Assembly: GCF_009805585.1 (NCBI RefSeq)
Contig: NZ_VHIN01000002.1
Span: 372,001 to 436,000, forward strand
Direction of reading: 5' to 3'
Source: Glutamicibacter sp. JC586
Lineage (GTDB): Bacteria; Actinomycetota; Actinomycetes; Actinomycetales; Micrococcaceae
Length of the DNA: 64,000 nucleotides
The notes under the pieces are model-generated. The model had not been told where the DNA came from and did no database searches. It saw only the letters and a program-made list of their open reading frames with translations. How positions within the stretch are numbered: the first letter of the stretch is position 1; each line of letters opens with the position of its first letter. Positions 27,789 through 37,100 of this stretch are shown piece by piece. A program made the translations under genes and the position numbers.

Positions 27789-28955
27789 TTATTCTGGTGG
27801 TCGCAAAAATCGCGCTGGCGTCACCAAAGACTGCGGAAATTTCTGTCCGATCAAGTCAGCCATCCGTTCAGCCTCCCTGACTTTTTCATCTTTTGGATCC
27901 AGGCTCAGCTGCAAACCAACTTCAGGATCCTGTAGCCGTTCAGCACGCACACCAACCAGCCGTACTGGTTGAGCTAGAGGTGACAATTTGTGAAGTAGTG
28001 ACAATGCCGCGTCACCAATAGCAGACGAGGAATCCGTGGCCGCGCCGAGCGTTTTCGTTCGAGTCACCCCAGTGAAGTCTCGATACTTAATCTTCAATCC
28101 GACGCCACCGGCAGCGCGCCCATGCCCACGCAGTCTCTTGGCTACCCTATGACTCAGTCGCAGAAGCTCACCCTCCAAGACTTGTACGTCGGAAACATCT
28201 GCGCTGAACGTGTGCTCGGCCGAAATACTTTTTTCATCCCGAGTCACCTCAACCGGGCGATCATCAATGCCTCGTGAAAGAAGGTATAAAGATCTGCCAT
28301 GCTCCCCCAGCCGTGAGACCAGGCGAGCTTCTGACTCCCGAGATAGTTCCCCGACGGTCTCGATACCTAGAGCGTGAAGCTGTTCCCCGGTCTTCTTGCC
28401 GACGCCCCACATTTTGGAGACCGGTAAGTCCCGAAGGAATTCTTCAGTCCTCTCCGGCGCGACGACAGCCATTCCATTGGGCTTTGCGTATGTTGAGGCC
28501 AATTTGGCAACAAATTTGTTCTTGGCAATTCCGACACTTGAGGGCAACCCCATGTTCTGGCTGATGTGCTCACGTATCGTTTGAGCGATCTGCACCGGAC
28601 CGCCGAGCATTCGCACGCTCCCGGTAACATCTAGAAACGCTTCGTCAACACTAATCTGCTCGACCAAGGGGGTGAGCGAACGGAAGTACTCCATGATCTG
28701 TTCGGACGCTTGAGCATATTTATGATGGCTCGGTTCAACAATCGTGGCTTCGGGCATCAAGGGGATCGCTTGGCTCATCGGCATGGCCGAATGCACTCCC
28801 CTGGCCCTACAGTCGTAGGAGGCGGAAAGCACGACGCTCCTTCCTTCCGGGAAGCCGACGATGACCGGCTTGCCGACTAGCTCCGGACGGTCGAGTAGCT
28901 CGACAGAGACAAAAAACGCGTCCATGTCTACGTGCAATATCGCTCGATGCGCCAT
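27789..28955 (-). CDS. dinB: DNA polymerase IV (Y-family translesion polymerase)
   Basis: Error-prone lesion-bypass polymerase. 388 residues from the ATG at 28955 (a GTG two codons earlier is also possible). Catalytic acidic residues lie in HVDMDAFFVSVE (about 8-19) and SVDEAFLDVTG (about 103-113). The fingers, thumb (helix-hairpin-helix near 175-205) and little-finger domain are complete. The LexA-like box 45 bases upstream suggests SOS control. Divergent from the polyprenyl synthase gene. Confidence 0.94.
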   Translation of the reverse strand: MAHRAILHVDMDAFFVSVELLDRPELVGKPVIVGFPEGRSVVLSASYDCRARGVHSAMPMSQAIPLMPEATIVEPSHHKYAQASEQIMEYFRSLTPLVEQISVDEAFLDVTGSVRMLGGPVQIAQTIREHISQNMGLPSSVGIAKNKFVAKLASTYAKPNGMAVVAPERTEEFLRDLPVSKMWGVGKKTGEQLHALGIETVGELSRESEARLVSRLGEHGRSLYLLSRGIDDRPVEVTRDEKSISAEHTFSADVSDVQVLEGELLRLSHRVAKRLRGHGRAAGGVGLKIKYRDFTGVTRTKTLGAATDSSSAIGDAALSLLHKLSPLAQPVRLVGVRAERLQDPEVGLQLSLDPKDEKVREAERMADLIGQKFPQSLVTPARFLRPPE

Positions 28956-28997
28956 ACCCACCTGCCTGCTTAATCATTCCGAACACATCTACCATAC

Positions 28998-29013
28998 TCG
29001 AATATATGTTCGG
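28998..29013. promoter_or_regulatory. LexA-like SOS box upstream of dinB
   Basis: TCGAATATATGTTCGG matches the Gram-positive LexA consensus (CGAAC-N4-GTTCG) with one mismatch in the core (GAAT for GAAC). It lies about 45 bases upstream of the dinB start, where LexA would repress dinB. Confidence 0.7.
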
Positions 29014-29117
29014 TTTTCGCTAGGATGTTTGTAAGAAGTTATTTGACCAACGGTGTCGCCCAATCACCGGTAGAGTTGTTCCTGCCACCTGTCGTTCACT
29101 CAAAGAAATGATTTTGC

Positions 29118-30224
29118 ATGTCGTTGCCTGATTCTTTGCCCTCCGCCGAGACCGAAGCCCTCGAACTGGGTCGGGCTTACACCACGAAGGTCGCGCTGGG
29201 CTTGGAGGAATTCCTGGTCTCTAAGAGTGTTGAAGTTGGGCAAATTACGACCAGCGCAACTGAGATCGTTAGCGCCATTGCCGATCTAACCCGTGGTGGA
29301 AAACGCCTGCGCCCGCTCTTCGCTTATTGGGGATATCAAGGAGCAGGTGGCGACAAGGAATCAAATGACATCGTTCGACTCGGCGTCGCTTTAGAACTAT
29401 TCCAAGCTGCCGCTCTAATCCACGATGACATTATCGATAACTCCGACACCCGACGAGGGCAACCAAGTGTCCACAAGCGTTTTGAGGCTCAGCACCAGAA
29501 GCTCGGCCTTTCGGGTAGCGCCTCAGCCTACGGAACGGCCAGCGCCATCCTTACCGGCGATCTTTGCTTATCACTGAGTGAAGAGGCGTTCTCAGAGATT
29601 GAAGTACTACCCTTTAATGCACGACAGATCTTTAATCGAATGCGGACTCAGGTCATGGCCGGACAGTACCTAGACGTCCTAGAAGAATCAGCTGGGCCTG
29701 CTTACGATCCCCGTGAAGCGGTCAAACGTGCACGAACCATCGTGACGTACAAGTCCGCCAAGTACTCGACGGAAAATCCATTCTTAATTGGTGGCGCATT
29801 AGCCAGCGCTAGCCAGGAGCTACTTGATCACTATTCGGCGTTCGCGCTTCCGCTAGGCGAGGCATTCCAACTTCGTGACGACGTACTTGGTGTTTTCGGA
29901 GATGCGGAAGTCACTGGTAAACCAACTGGTGGCGACCTGCTTGAGGGTAAGCGCACGGAGTTGATCGCGCATGCACTCCTATTAACTGACGAATCGCAAC
30001 GTGAATTCATTCAGTCGCGTCTCGGCGCCGAAGACATGTCCAATGAGGAAGTTCAGCGCCTTAGCAACATCCTTCGAGATAGTGGTGCTCTTGCCGCTAC
30101 CGAAAACAGTATCAGCGAACTGACCAGGCAATCCCAAAAGGCTCTCGAAGCCCTCTCAATCTCACCAGTGGCTTTGGCAGGCCTTCAACATCTGAGTGAC
30201 GCGGTGACGAAGCGTTCTAAATAG
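29118..30224 (+). CDS. Polyprenyl diphosphate synthase (trans-isoprenyl type)
   Basis: Condenses isopentenyl diphosphate with allylic diphosphates to make geranylgeranyl or longer polyprenyl diphosphates, for menaquinone, carotenoid or carrier-lipid synthesis. 368 residues; first Asp-rich motif DDIID at 103-107 followed by the family RRGQPSVH region, second motif RDDVLGVFGD near 254, and GGKRLRPLF at 60-68. The ATG at 29118 has a poor ribosome site. Its convergent neighbour is an Rv2175c-like gene, the same pairing as in mycobacteria (idsA2/Rv2175c). Chain length cannot be fixed from sequence alone. Confidence 0.92.
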   Translation: MSLPDSLPSAETEALELGRAYTTKVALGLEEFLVSKSVEVGQITTSATEIVSAIADLTRGGKRLRPLFAYWGYQGAGGDKESNDIVRLGVALELFQAAALIHDDIIDNSDTRRGQPSVHKRFEAQHQKLGLSGSASAYGTASAILTGDLCLSLSEEAFSEIEVLPFNARQIFNRMRTQVMAGQYLDVLEESAGPAYDPREAVKRARTIVTYKSAKYSTENPFLIGGALASASQELLDHYSAFALPLGEAFQLRDDVLGVFGDAEVTGKPTGGDLLEGKRTELIAHALLLTDESQREFIQSRLGAEDMSNEEVQRLSNILRDSGALAATENSISELTRQSQKALEALSISPVALAGLQHLSDAVTKRSK

Positions 30225-30252
30225 CTCATCTAAGGTCCATATTTGATAACAA

Positions 30253-30295
30253 AAGGTCTCAACCTTCCGTAACCCACGGAGATGGTTGAGACCTT
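30253..30295. terminator. Bidirectional terminator after the polyprenyl synthase
   Basis: 12-bp perfect stem (30253-30264 / 30284-30295) plus an inner 5-bp stem (30266-30270 / 30276-30280), between convergent genes, with T-rich sequence on the plus-strand exit. Confidence 0.8.
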
Positions 30296-30334
30296 ATTGT
30301 TGTCTGCTGCCTTTGCGAATGCTGGTCGGGAGTC

Positions 30335-30688
30335 TTACCAGCCGAGTGCTTGCGCGCGGCGACGAATTTCCGTCTTGCGACCTGAGCGTAGGGCATTCAT
30401 TGGTGTACCCGGAAGCGAGTCGTCCTCAGTGAATAGCCATACGATCGCTTCTTCATCCGAGTAAGCCGCATCCAAAAGTACCGAGAGCGTGCCCTTCAGG
30501 CTCTCGACAACAGAGCCATCCTGGAGAAAATCAGCAGGAATCGAACGAATGTTGCGTTCACCGATTCTTACTGACACGATCGCACGCTCATCTAAGAGGC
30601 GGTGGACCTGACGAATGTCGATTTCTAATTCTTCTGCCACGTCGGGCAAGGTCAGCCATTGGCCGACGAGATTTACGATTTCCTTCAC
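30335..30688 (-). CDS. Rv2175c-like DNA-binding protein
   Basis: 117-residue protein with an N-terminal winged helix-turn-helix (about 10-55, with LTLPDVAEELEIDIRQVHRLL) and a C-terminal Rv2175c-type domain (about 60-117) carrying the DEEAIVWLFTEDDSLPGTP segment. In M. tuberculosis Rv2175c is a DNA-binding substrate of the kinase PknL. No kinase gene is next to it here. GTG start at 30688 with AAGGAG immediately upstream (short spacing), so the exact start is open. Its neighbour, the polyprenyl synthase, is conserved synteny. Confidence 0.85.
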   Translation of the reverse strand: MKEIVNLVGQWLTLPDVAEELEIDIRQVHRLLDERAIVSVRIGERNIRSIPADFLQDGSVVESLKGTLSVLLDAAYSDEEAIVWLFTEDDSLPGTPMNALRSGRKTEIRRRAQALGW

Positions 30689-30894
30689 TCCTTAAGGTTC
30701 CCACAAAATCGCAAACTCCGCAGAAACTTTGGGAAAACTGGCCACAGTGGTTTCCATGCGACTCACTAGTAGTGTAAATTTCCTTGTATCACTTTGATAA
30801 CAATTGCATCACGAACAACATTAGAAACGTATGTCTCTCGCGTTGCAGTGAAGTAGTGACCGTTATTTTCACCGTATCTTTGAGGATCGACTCC

Positions 30895-32613
30895 ATGCCC
30901 CACGAATCGAAACATGTCTCTAAGCATGCTTTAGGCGTAGTAGCAGGCGCGGCCATCCCAGCCGCAGTCATTGGTAGCCTTGCGCTGGCACCAGCCGCGC
31001 AAGCAACCCCCGTATCCCTCCCCAAAACCTCAGGCAACCTAGCTAAAGCTGTAACCCCACAAACCATCAAGGTTGCTGAAGAACAGATCAAGGCCCACTT
31101 GATCGCATCGCGAGTCTCAACACTCGGACTTCCCGCCAAGCGTGACGTGAAGGAAATCAAGATTCCTGCCGGCGCGACTCTCTCGGGCATCGCCAAGGAA
31201 TACAGCATCTCCGTTGCTGAGCTAAAAAAGATCAACGGTTTGAAGAGCGATGTCATCATCGCTGGCAAGACCCTTAAGGTCTCTGGTAAGTCCGACTCCT
31301 CGAAGTCTTCAAAAAAGGACTCTTCGAAGTCCAGCAACTCTTCGGGAACAAAAACTTACACCGTGAAAAACGGTGACACGCTCAGCGCGATCGCGAGCAA
31401 GCACAACATGTCCTTGTCATCGCTGCTGAGCAAGAACGACATCTCCGCCAGTAAGGTCATCTTCCCGGGCAACAAGCTGAAGGTTAATGGATCCGGCTCG
31501 GACTCGAAGGAACAAGCTTCGAAAGCGAAGCCTAAGAGCAGCTCTTCGAGCTCCGCAACCTACACCGTAAAGTCCGGCGACACCTTGGGTAGCATCGCGG
31601 TCAAGCACAACATGAGCTTGTCTTCGCTACTAAGCAAGAACAATATCTCCGCCAGCAAGGTCATCTTCCCAGGCAACAAACTGAAGGTTAGCGGTTCGGG
31701 CTCGAGCAATGAGTCCAAGTCATCCAAGAAAAACACATCTTCTGCGCCGAGCACTTCAAGTTACACTGTGAAGTCCGGTGACACGTTGGGCGCAATCGCT
31801 GCAAAGCACGATATGAGCTTGTCTGAGCTGTTGAAGATCAACGATATCTCGGCAAGCAAACCGATCTTCCCTGGCAGCAAGATCAAGGTATCGGGTGGTT
31901 CTTCCTCTACGAAGACAACGACTCAGAGCAAGCCTAAGGCCAAGACCTCCAGCTACACCGTCAAATCCGGTGACACCCTCGGTGGCATCGCGATCAAACA
32001 CGATATGTCGCTGAAGTCATTGCTCAATCTGAACCCTTCACTGAGCACCAGTTCCCCCATTCGAGTTGGGGACAAGATCAAAGTTTCCGGTTCGTCTGTA
32101 GCTCCAACCGGTACTGTCAAGAAAGACAAGATCGGTAATACCTTTGAAGGTCGCACCTACGAAGACCATGTGGTGAGCAACGCCAACGACAACAAGGATT
32201 ACCTTGACTCGGTTAGCGTACCAAGCCGATCAGAGATGCAGTCCCTGATTCGCTCTACTGCGCTGAGCATGGGTGTTGATCCTGCCCTGGCACAAGCACA
32301 TGCTTACCAGGAATCTGGTTTCAATATGCGTGCGGTATCCCCTGCCAACGCGGTGGGCGTCATGCAGGTGCTTCCAAGCACCAGCGACTGGATCGCTTCA
32401 AGCATCGGCCAGAGCCTGAACCCGTTGAACCCACGTGACAACGTGGTTGCCGGTGTAGCGGTCATCCGATACAACCTGAACAACACCGATGATCTGGACA
32501 CCGCAATTGCTGCGTACTACCAGGGCTTGGGTGGCGTAAAGAAGAACGGCATGTACGAGGACACTAAGCGCTACGTCGCAAGTGTGAAAGCGCACATGAA
32601 GAACTTCCGCTAA
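30895..32613 (+). CDS. Secreted five-LysM lytic transglycosylase
   Basis: Cell-wall hydrolase, 572 residues from the ATG at 30895. I chose this start because it is followed by a clear signal peptide (basic N-region, hydrophobic core, AQA cleavage site near residue 36). Five LysM peptidoglycan-binding modules lie at about 85-131, 153-198, 222-266, 289-333 and 353-400, joined by Ser/Lys-rich linkers. A C-terminal SLT/lysozyme-like domain (about 448-572) has its likely catalytic Glu473 in AYQESGFN, with GVMQVLPST and AIAAYYQG motifs. LysM2 and LysM3 are nearly identical, pointing to recent duplication; LysM1 is divergent. It probably cleaves glycan strands during growth or division. The gene has its own terminator. 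Confidence 0.92.
   Translation: MPHESKHVSKHALGVVAGAAIPAAVIGSLALAPAAQATPVSLPKTSGNLAKAVTPQTIKVAEEQIKAHLIASRVSTLGLPAKRDVKEIKIPAGATLSGIAKEYSISVAELKKINGLKSDVIIAGKTLKVSGKSDSSKSSKKDSSKSSNSSGTKTYTVKNGDTLSAIASKHNMSLSSLLSKNDISASKVIFPGNKLKVNGSGSDSKEQASKAKPKSSSSSSATYTVKSGDTLGSIAVKHNMSLSSLLSKNNISASKVIFPGNKLKVSGSGSSNESKSSKKNTSSAPSTSSYTVKSGDTLGAIAAKHDMSLSELLKINDISASKPIFPGSKIKVSGGSSSTKTTTQSKPKAKTSSYTVKSGDTLGGIAIKHDMSLKSLLNLNPSLSTSSPIRVGDKIKVSGSSVAPTGTVKKDKIGNTFEGRTYEDHVVSNANDNKDYLDSVSVPSRSEMQSLIRSTALSMGVDPALAQAHAYQESGFNMRAVSPANAVGVMQVLPSTSDWIASSIGQSLNPLNPRDNVVAGVAVIRYNLNNTDDLDTAIAAYYQGLGGVKKNGMYEDTKRYVASVKAHMKNFR
31140..32095 (+). repeat. Tandem LysM-coding repeats
   Basis: Five imperfect in-frame repeats of about 130-145 bases separated by Ser/Lys-coding linkers. 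The second and third copies (about 31351-31490 and 31558-31695) are the most alike at DNA level. Confidence 0.85.
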
Positions 32614-32624
32614 TTAGCAAAAAT

Positions 32625-32664
32625 CGATGGCCGGTCAAACACTTAGATGTTTGATCGGCCATCG
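32625..32664. terminator. Bidirectional terminator after the LysM transglycosylase
   Basis: 17-bp stem with one G-U position (32625-32641 / 32648-32664) and a 6-base loop, between convergent genes (transglycosylase and pdtaS-like). Confidence 0.85.
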
Positions 32665-32689
32665 TTGTCTCTGGGCCTACGACTTGGAG

Positions 32690-34177
32690 CTAGGAGTTCC
32701 TACGTTCTAAGTCCAAAGGCATCTCAATGAGCACCTTGGTACCACCGCTGTCCCCCGGCAACCAACGAATCTCACCAGAAAGTTCGCTATTAACCAACGT
32801 GCGAACGATCTGCAGTCCAAGGCCTTCACGCCGTGGCTCCGGTGGCAACCCATGACCATCGTCCTCGATCACGACCCGAAGCCAATCCACGCCATCGGTG
32901 CCGATGTAGCGCTGCGCAACAAGTGAAACTTCTCCGTCGCGTTGAGCCAAACCATGTTCTACTGCGTTAGTCACTAGTTCATTGATCACCAACGACAACG
33001 GTGTTGCGAGGTCTGCGTCTAGCATGCCAAATTCGCCTTCTCTGCGAGTTGATACTCGCTGTTCAGGAGAGGCAATCTCAACGATCAGTCGGAACTGACG
33101 ATCCATCAAATCATCAAATTTCACGGTCTCATTCAGACCCTTGGAAAGGAAATCGTGCACGGAGGCAATGGTTGAAACGCGACGCATTGCCTGTTCCAGA
33201 CCCTGTTTGCCATCTTCGGAGGTCATCCGACGCGATTGCATGCGCAAGAGGGCGGCCACTGTTTGAAGGTTGTTCTTGACCCGGTGGTGGATCTCTCGAA
33301 TCGTCGCGTCCTTGGTAACAAGTTCCTTTTCCCGACGACGTAGTTCCGTCACGTCACGGCAGAGTACCAAGGCGCCCCAACGTTTGGATTCGTTACGCAG
33401 CGGAATAGCGCGCAGCGAGAGTGTGACACCCCGGTGTTCAACTTCTGTACGCCACGGCATTTTTCCTTGAAGAACCAGGGGTAAGGTCTCATCGACGACT
33501 CGTCGGTCGCTGACCAAAGCCATGGTCAAATCCGATAGTGGTTGCCCTTGAAGCACATCCGCAGCTCCGAGGCGCCGGAATCCGGACACCGCATTAGGAC
33601 TCGCGAATTCAACGACTCCAGCTACACTGAGCCTGATGAATCCATCGCCAACTCGTGGCGCACCGCGACGCGAGCCGGTGGGGCTGGCAAATTCAGGCCA
33701 GAGGCCTTGGGTTCCCATCTGCAAAAGGTCATCCGCGCTTTGGCGATACACCAGTTCCAGATTGGAGGGAGTCCGTGATTGGTTGGGATCAAAGTGCGAA
33801 GTAATTACGGCCACGGGGCGATTCTGGCGGACCAGAGGAATCGCTTGAACCGTGGTGAGTCCCATGATGATGTCGTTACCGACCTGCTCTGCCGAACGTT
33901 GAACCTGCAAGGTATCCCAGGCCTGATCCACCATAAGGCGCAAATCCTTGCGGATCCGCTCTCCCACAAAATCACTGTGGAAGGCGGTATGCGAGGTTGA
34001 AGGCCTCACGTGTGCCAGAGCAACGTAAGATCCATCGCCGGAGGGGAACCAGAGTACAAGATCCGCGAACGCAAGGTCCGAGACCAGTTGCCAGTCCCCC
34101 ACCAGCAGGTGGAGCCAGTCCTCATCACCGGGCGCTAGTGCAGCACGTTGACGTAGTTCTTCGGTGATGAGGGCCAT
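32690..34177 (-). CDS. pdtaS: PdtaS-type sensor histidine kinase
   Basis: Cytosolic two-component kinase of the HisKA_2 class, 495 residues with no membrane segment. N-terminal GAF-like domain (about 1-140), PAS domain (about 165-270), dimerisation/phosphoacceptor domain with HHRVKNNLQTVAALLRMQS (His near 298) and HATPase (about 390-490, NELVTNAVEHG and GLGLQIV). The architecture matches PdtaS (Rv3220c), whose partner PdtaR is an ANTAR-domain RNA-binding antiterminator; no ANTAR gene is in this window. It begins 9 bases after the glutamate dehydrogenase stop, so the two are co-transcribed. Confidence 0.88.
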   Translation of the reverse strand: MALITEELRQRAALAPGDEDWLHLLVGDWQLVSDLAFADLVLWFPSGDGSYVALAHVRPSTSHTAFHSDFVGERIRKDLRLMVDQAWDTLQVQRSAEQVGNDIIMGLTTVQAIPLVRQNRPVAVITSHFDPNQSRTPSNLELVYRQSADDLLQMGTQGLWPEFASPTGSRRGAPRVGDGFIRLSVAGVVEFASPNAVSGFRRLGAADVLQGQPLSDLTMALVSDRRVVDETLPLVLQGKMPWRTEVEHRGVTLSLRAIPLRNESKRWGALVLCRDVTELRRREKELVTKDATIREIHHRVKNNLQTVAALLRMQSRRMTSEDGKQGLEQAMRRVSTIASVHDFLSKGLNETVKFDDLMDRQFRLIVEIASPEQRVSTRREGEFGMLDADLATPLSLVINELVTNAVEHGLAQRDGEVSLVAQRYIGTDGVDWLRVVIEDDGHGLPPEPRREGLGLQIVRTLVNSELSGEIRWLPGDSGGTKVLIEMPLDLERRNS

Positions 34178-34186
34178 TGGCGATAT

Positions 34187-37100
34187 TTACCTTCGTACGA
34201 TGGAACGCAACAGGCGAAGGGCAACGGACAGAGACGCCATATCGTCTCGTTCGAGGCTGTTCACTTCAGCAAACATTGTCTTCGCACGATCAAGGTTAGC
34301 CGCGTTAACGTCTTCCCACGCAGCAACACGCTCTGCAGGATCGTCAATATCGCCATGCGCGTCCAAGATATTGCCAGTCAGATCCATGATGGTGGTGTAC
34401 AAATCGTCGCGCATCGCTGCACGGGCCAGAGCCTGCCAGCGATCCGAGCGAGGCAACCGTGTGATTCGATTCAGCAAACTATCCACGCCGAATAGGTCAT
34501 AAAGCACGAAGTAGGTTTCTGCTACCTTCATGGCCGAGACCGAAGTACGGTGCACGTACTGAGCGATATCCAACAGGGCGAAGGACTCAAACTGGGTAGC
34601 CCACATGCTTGCCCGAAGCTCTGGAATACCGTAGCCCAGTGCTTCGTCACGCCATTCGTTGAATCGCGCAAGGTCGTTTCCACGAAGGATGCTCGGCAGT
34701 GCCTTGCGTAGTTCGGTGACGGTGTCCTTAAAACGATTGACCGCTTCAGACACGAGCAGCTGCTCGTCTACACCGTTAATGAACCAACGGGTGGCGCGGT
34801 CCAGCAATCGACGCATGTCGTGGTGCTGCTGACCCCAGTGATCCAAGCTGGTCCCGGCCGGCTGAGCATTGATCGCATCAAACTGACGGTCAAAACCGTA
34901 GATCTCACGCAAAGCACAGAAGACCTTAGCGATCTGGACCTCGTTGGCGCCGGTTTCTTCCATGGCGCGGAAGACGTAGGTGATACCGCCAACGTTGACC
35001 ACATCATTGGCAACCACCGTCGCAATGATTTCCTTACGCAACGGGTGGTCCTGCAGCTGGTCTCCAAAACGCTCAACGAGCTGCTCTGGGAAGTATCCAC
35101 GCAAGATCTGCGCGAAGTACGGATCTTCAGCGATATTTGACTCGGTCAACGCATTAGCCAATTGAATCTTCGAGTAGGCTGCAAGCACCGAAAGTTCCGG
35201 TGTCGTCATGGCTCCACCCGTTGCCCGACGCTCTTCGAGCTGCGCAGTACTAGGCAAGAATTCCAACTCACGGTTAAGATCAGCAGCAGATTCAAGCCAC
35301 TGCATCAAACGTTCATAAGCTGGAGCCCAAGTTTGCGCTGCATGCTTCTCGTTGAGCAACAACACGTTTTGTTCAAAGTTGGTCTTCAACACAAGATCGC
35401 CGACATTGTCAGTCATCGACAACAAGAAATCGGTGCGTTCCTCAGGGCTGAGATTACCCGCTGAGATCTGACGGTCAACGAAGATCTTGATATTTACTTC
35501 GCGGTCTGATGTATCAACACCAGCTGAGTTATCGATGGCATCAGTATTCAGCAATACGCCCTTGCTTGCAGCCTCAATACGGCCCAACTGGGTCATGCCC
35601 AAGTTGCCACCTTCACCAACAACCTTGGCACGCAGATCCTTGCCGTCAATGCGGATTGCATCATTGGCACGGTCACCGACCTGGCCATTGGTTTCGGAAC
35701 CTGCCTTGACGTAAGTGCCAATACCGCCGTTGTACAACAGGTCGACAGGAGCCGAGAGGATCGCCTTGAGCAATTCGTTAGGGCTCATCTTGGTCGTGGA
35801 CTGGTCCAGTCCCAAGACTTCACGAACCTGAGAACTAATCGGGATCGATTTCAGGGTGCGCGAGTACACGCCACCACCAGCAGAAATAAGTTCCCTATTG
35901 TAGTCCGCCCAGCTGGAGCGAGGAAGATCGTACAAACGCTGACGCTCGTCAAAAGCTACCTGCGCGTTAGGCGTTGGATCCAAGAAGATGTCACGGTGAT
36001 CAAAGGCTGCCACCAGCTTGACGGTAGGAGTACGGCGTAGTCCGTTACCGAAAACATCACCGGACATATCGCCCACACCGGCTGCGGTGAACTCGTCACG
36101 CTGAGTATCTACACCAAGCTGGAAGAAGTGGCGCTTGACTGATTCCCAAGCTCCACGTGCGGTGATGCCCATGCCCTTGTGGTCGTAGCCCACGGAGCCG
36201 CCTGAGGCGAAGGCATCCCCCAGCCAGTGGCCTTTCTCAGCTGAGAGAGAGTTGGCGATATCGGAGAAGCTTGCAGTGCCCTTATCGGCAGCGACAACGA
36301 GGTAGGAATCATCGCCATCACGACGAACAACGTTTTCTGGTGCAACAATGTGTTCCCCGTCCGTGTCGGTGACCATGTTATCGGTGAGCTGCAGCAAAGT
36401 GCTGATGAAGACCTTGTAGGCCCCCTTGCCCTCTTCCATCCATGCTCCACGATCCTGTGCAGGATTAGGCAGTTGCTTGGCGTAGAAACCGCCCTTGGCG
36501 CCGGTAGGAACAATCACCGAGTTCTTAACCATCTGGGCTTTGACCAGTCCCAAAACTTCGGTGCGGAAATCTTCTCGGCGATCGGACCAACGCAGACCGC
36601 CGCGAGCGACGGCTCCAAACCTGAAGTGCGTTCCTTCAACACGTGGCGAGTAAACCCACAGTTCGTGCTTCGGGCGTGGGAATGGCGCAAAGTCGATCAG
36701 TTCTGGTGCGAGTTTGAACGCCAACGCCTGATGTTTGGTGAAGTAGTTGGTTCGCTGGGTCGCTTCGATCACTTTCACAAAACGGCGAAGCAATGTGTCG
36801 GCGTCCAAGGTCGGTACTGCTTCGAGTGCTTCAGCAATCTTATTCTTTGCCGATTCACGGGCCGCCTCAGATTCTTCGCGGCTCAGCGCCGGGTCGAAGG
36901 TGGCCTGGAAAAGCTCCACGATGCTGTGAGTGACCGAAGCGTTCTCCACGAGGGTGTTGGCGATAAACCCGGTCGAGTTGGGCACACCCAGCTGCAACAG
37001 GTAGTGGGCGTAGGCGCGCAACATGGCCACCTGCTCCCATGAGATGCCCTCACGTAGGACCAGGGCGTTCAAACTATCGGACTCAGCAGCGTTACGAACT

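Noticed and set aside
30784-30894. 37-codon upstream extension of the LysM transglycosylase
   Set aside because: The extension would bury the signal peptide that starts at 30895 and is not preceded by a ribosome site.
30689-30894. Possible c-di-AMP (ydaO-type) riboswitch before the LysM transglycosylase
   Set aside because: Such leaders precede many actinobacterial wall hydrolases, but the conserved ydaO core sequences are not present in this 200-base leader.
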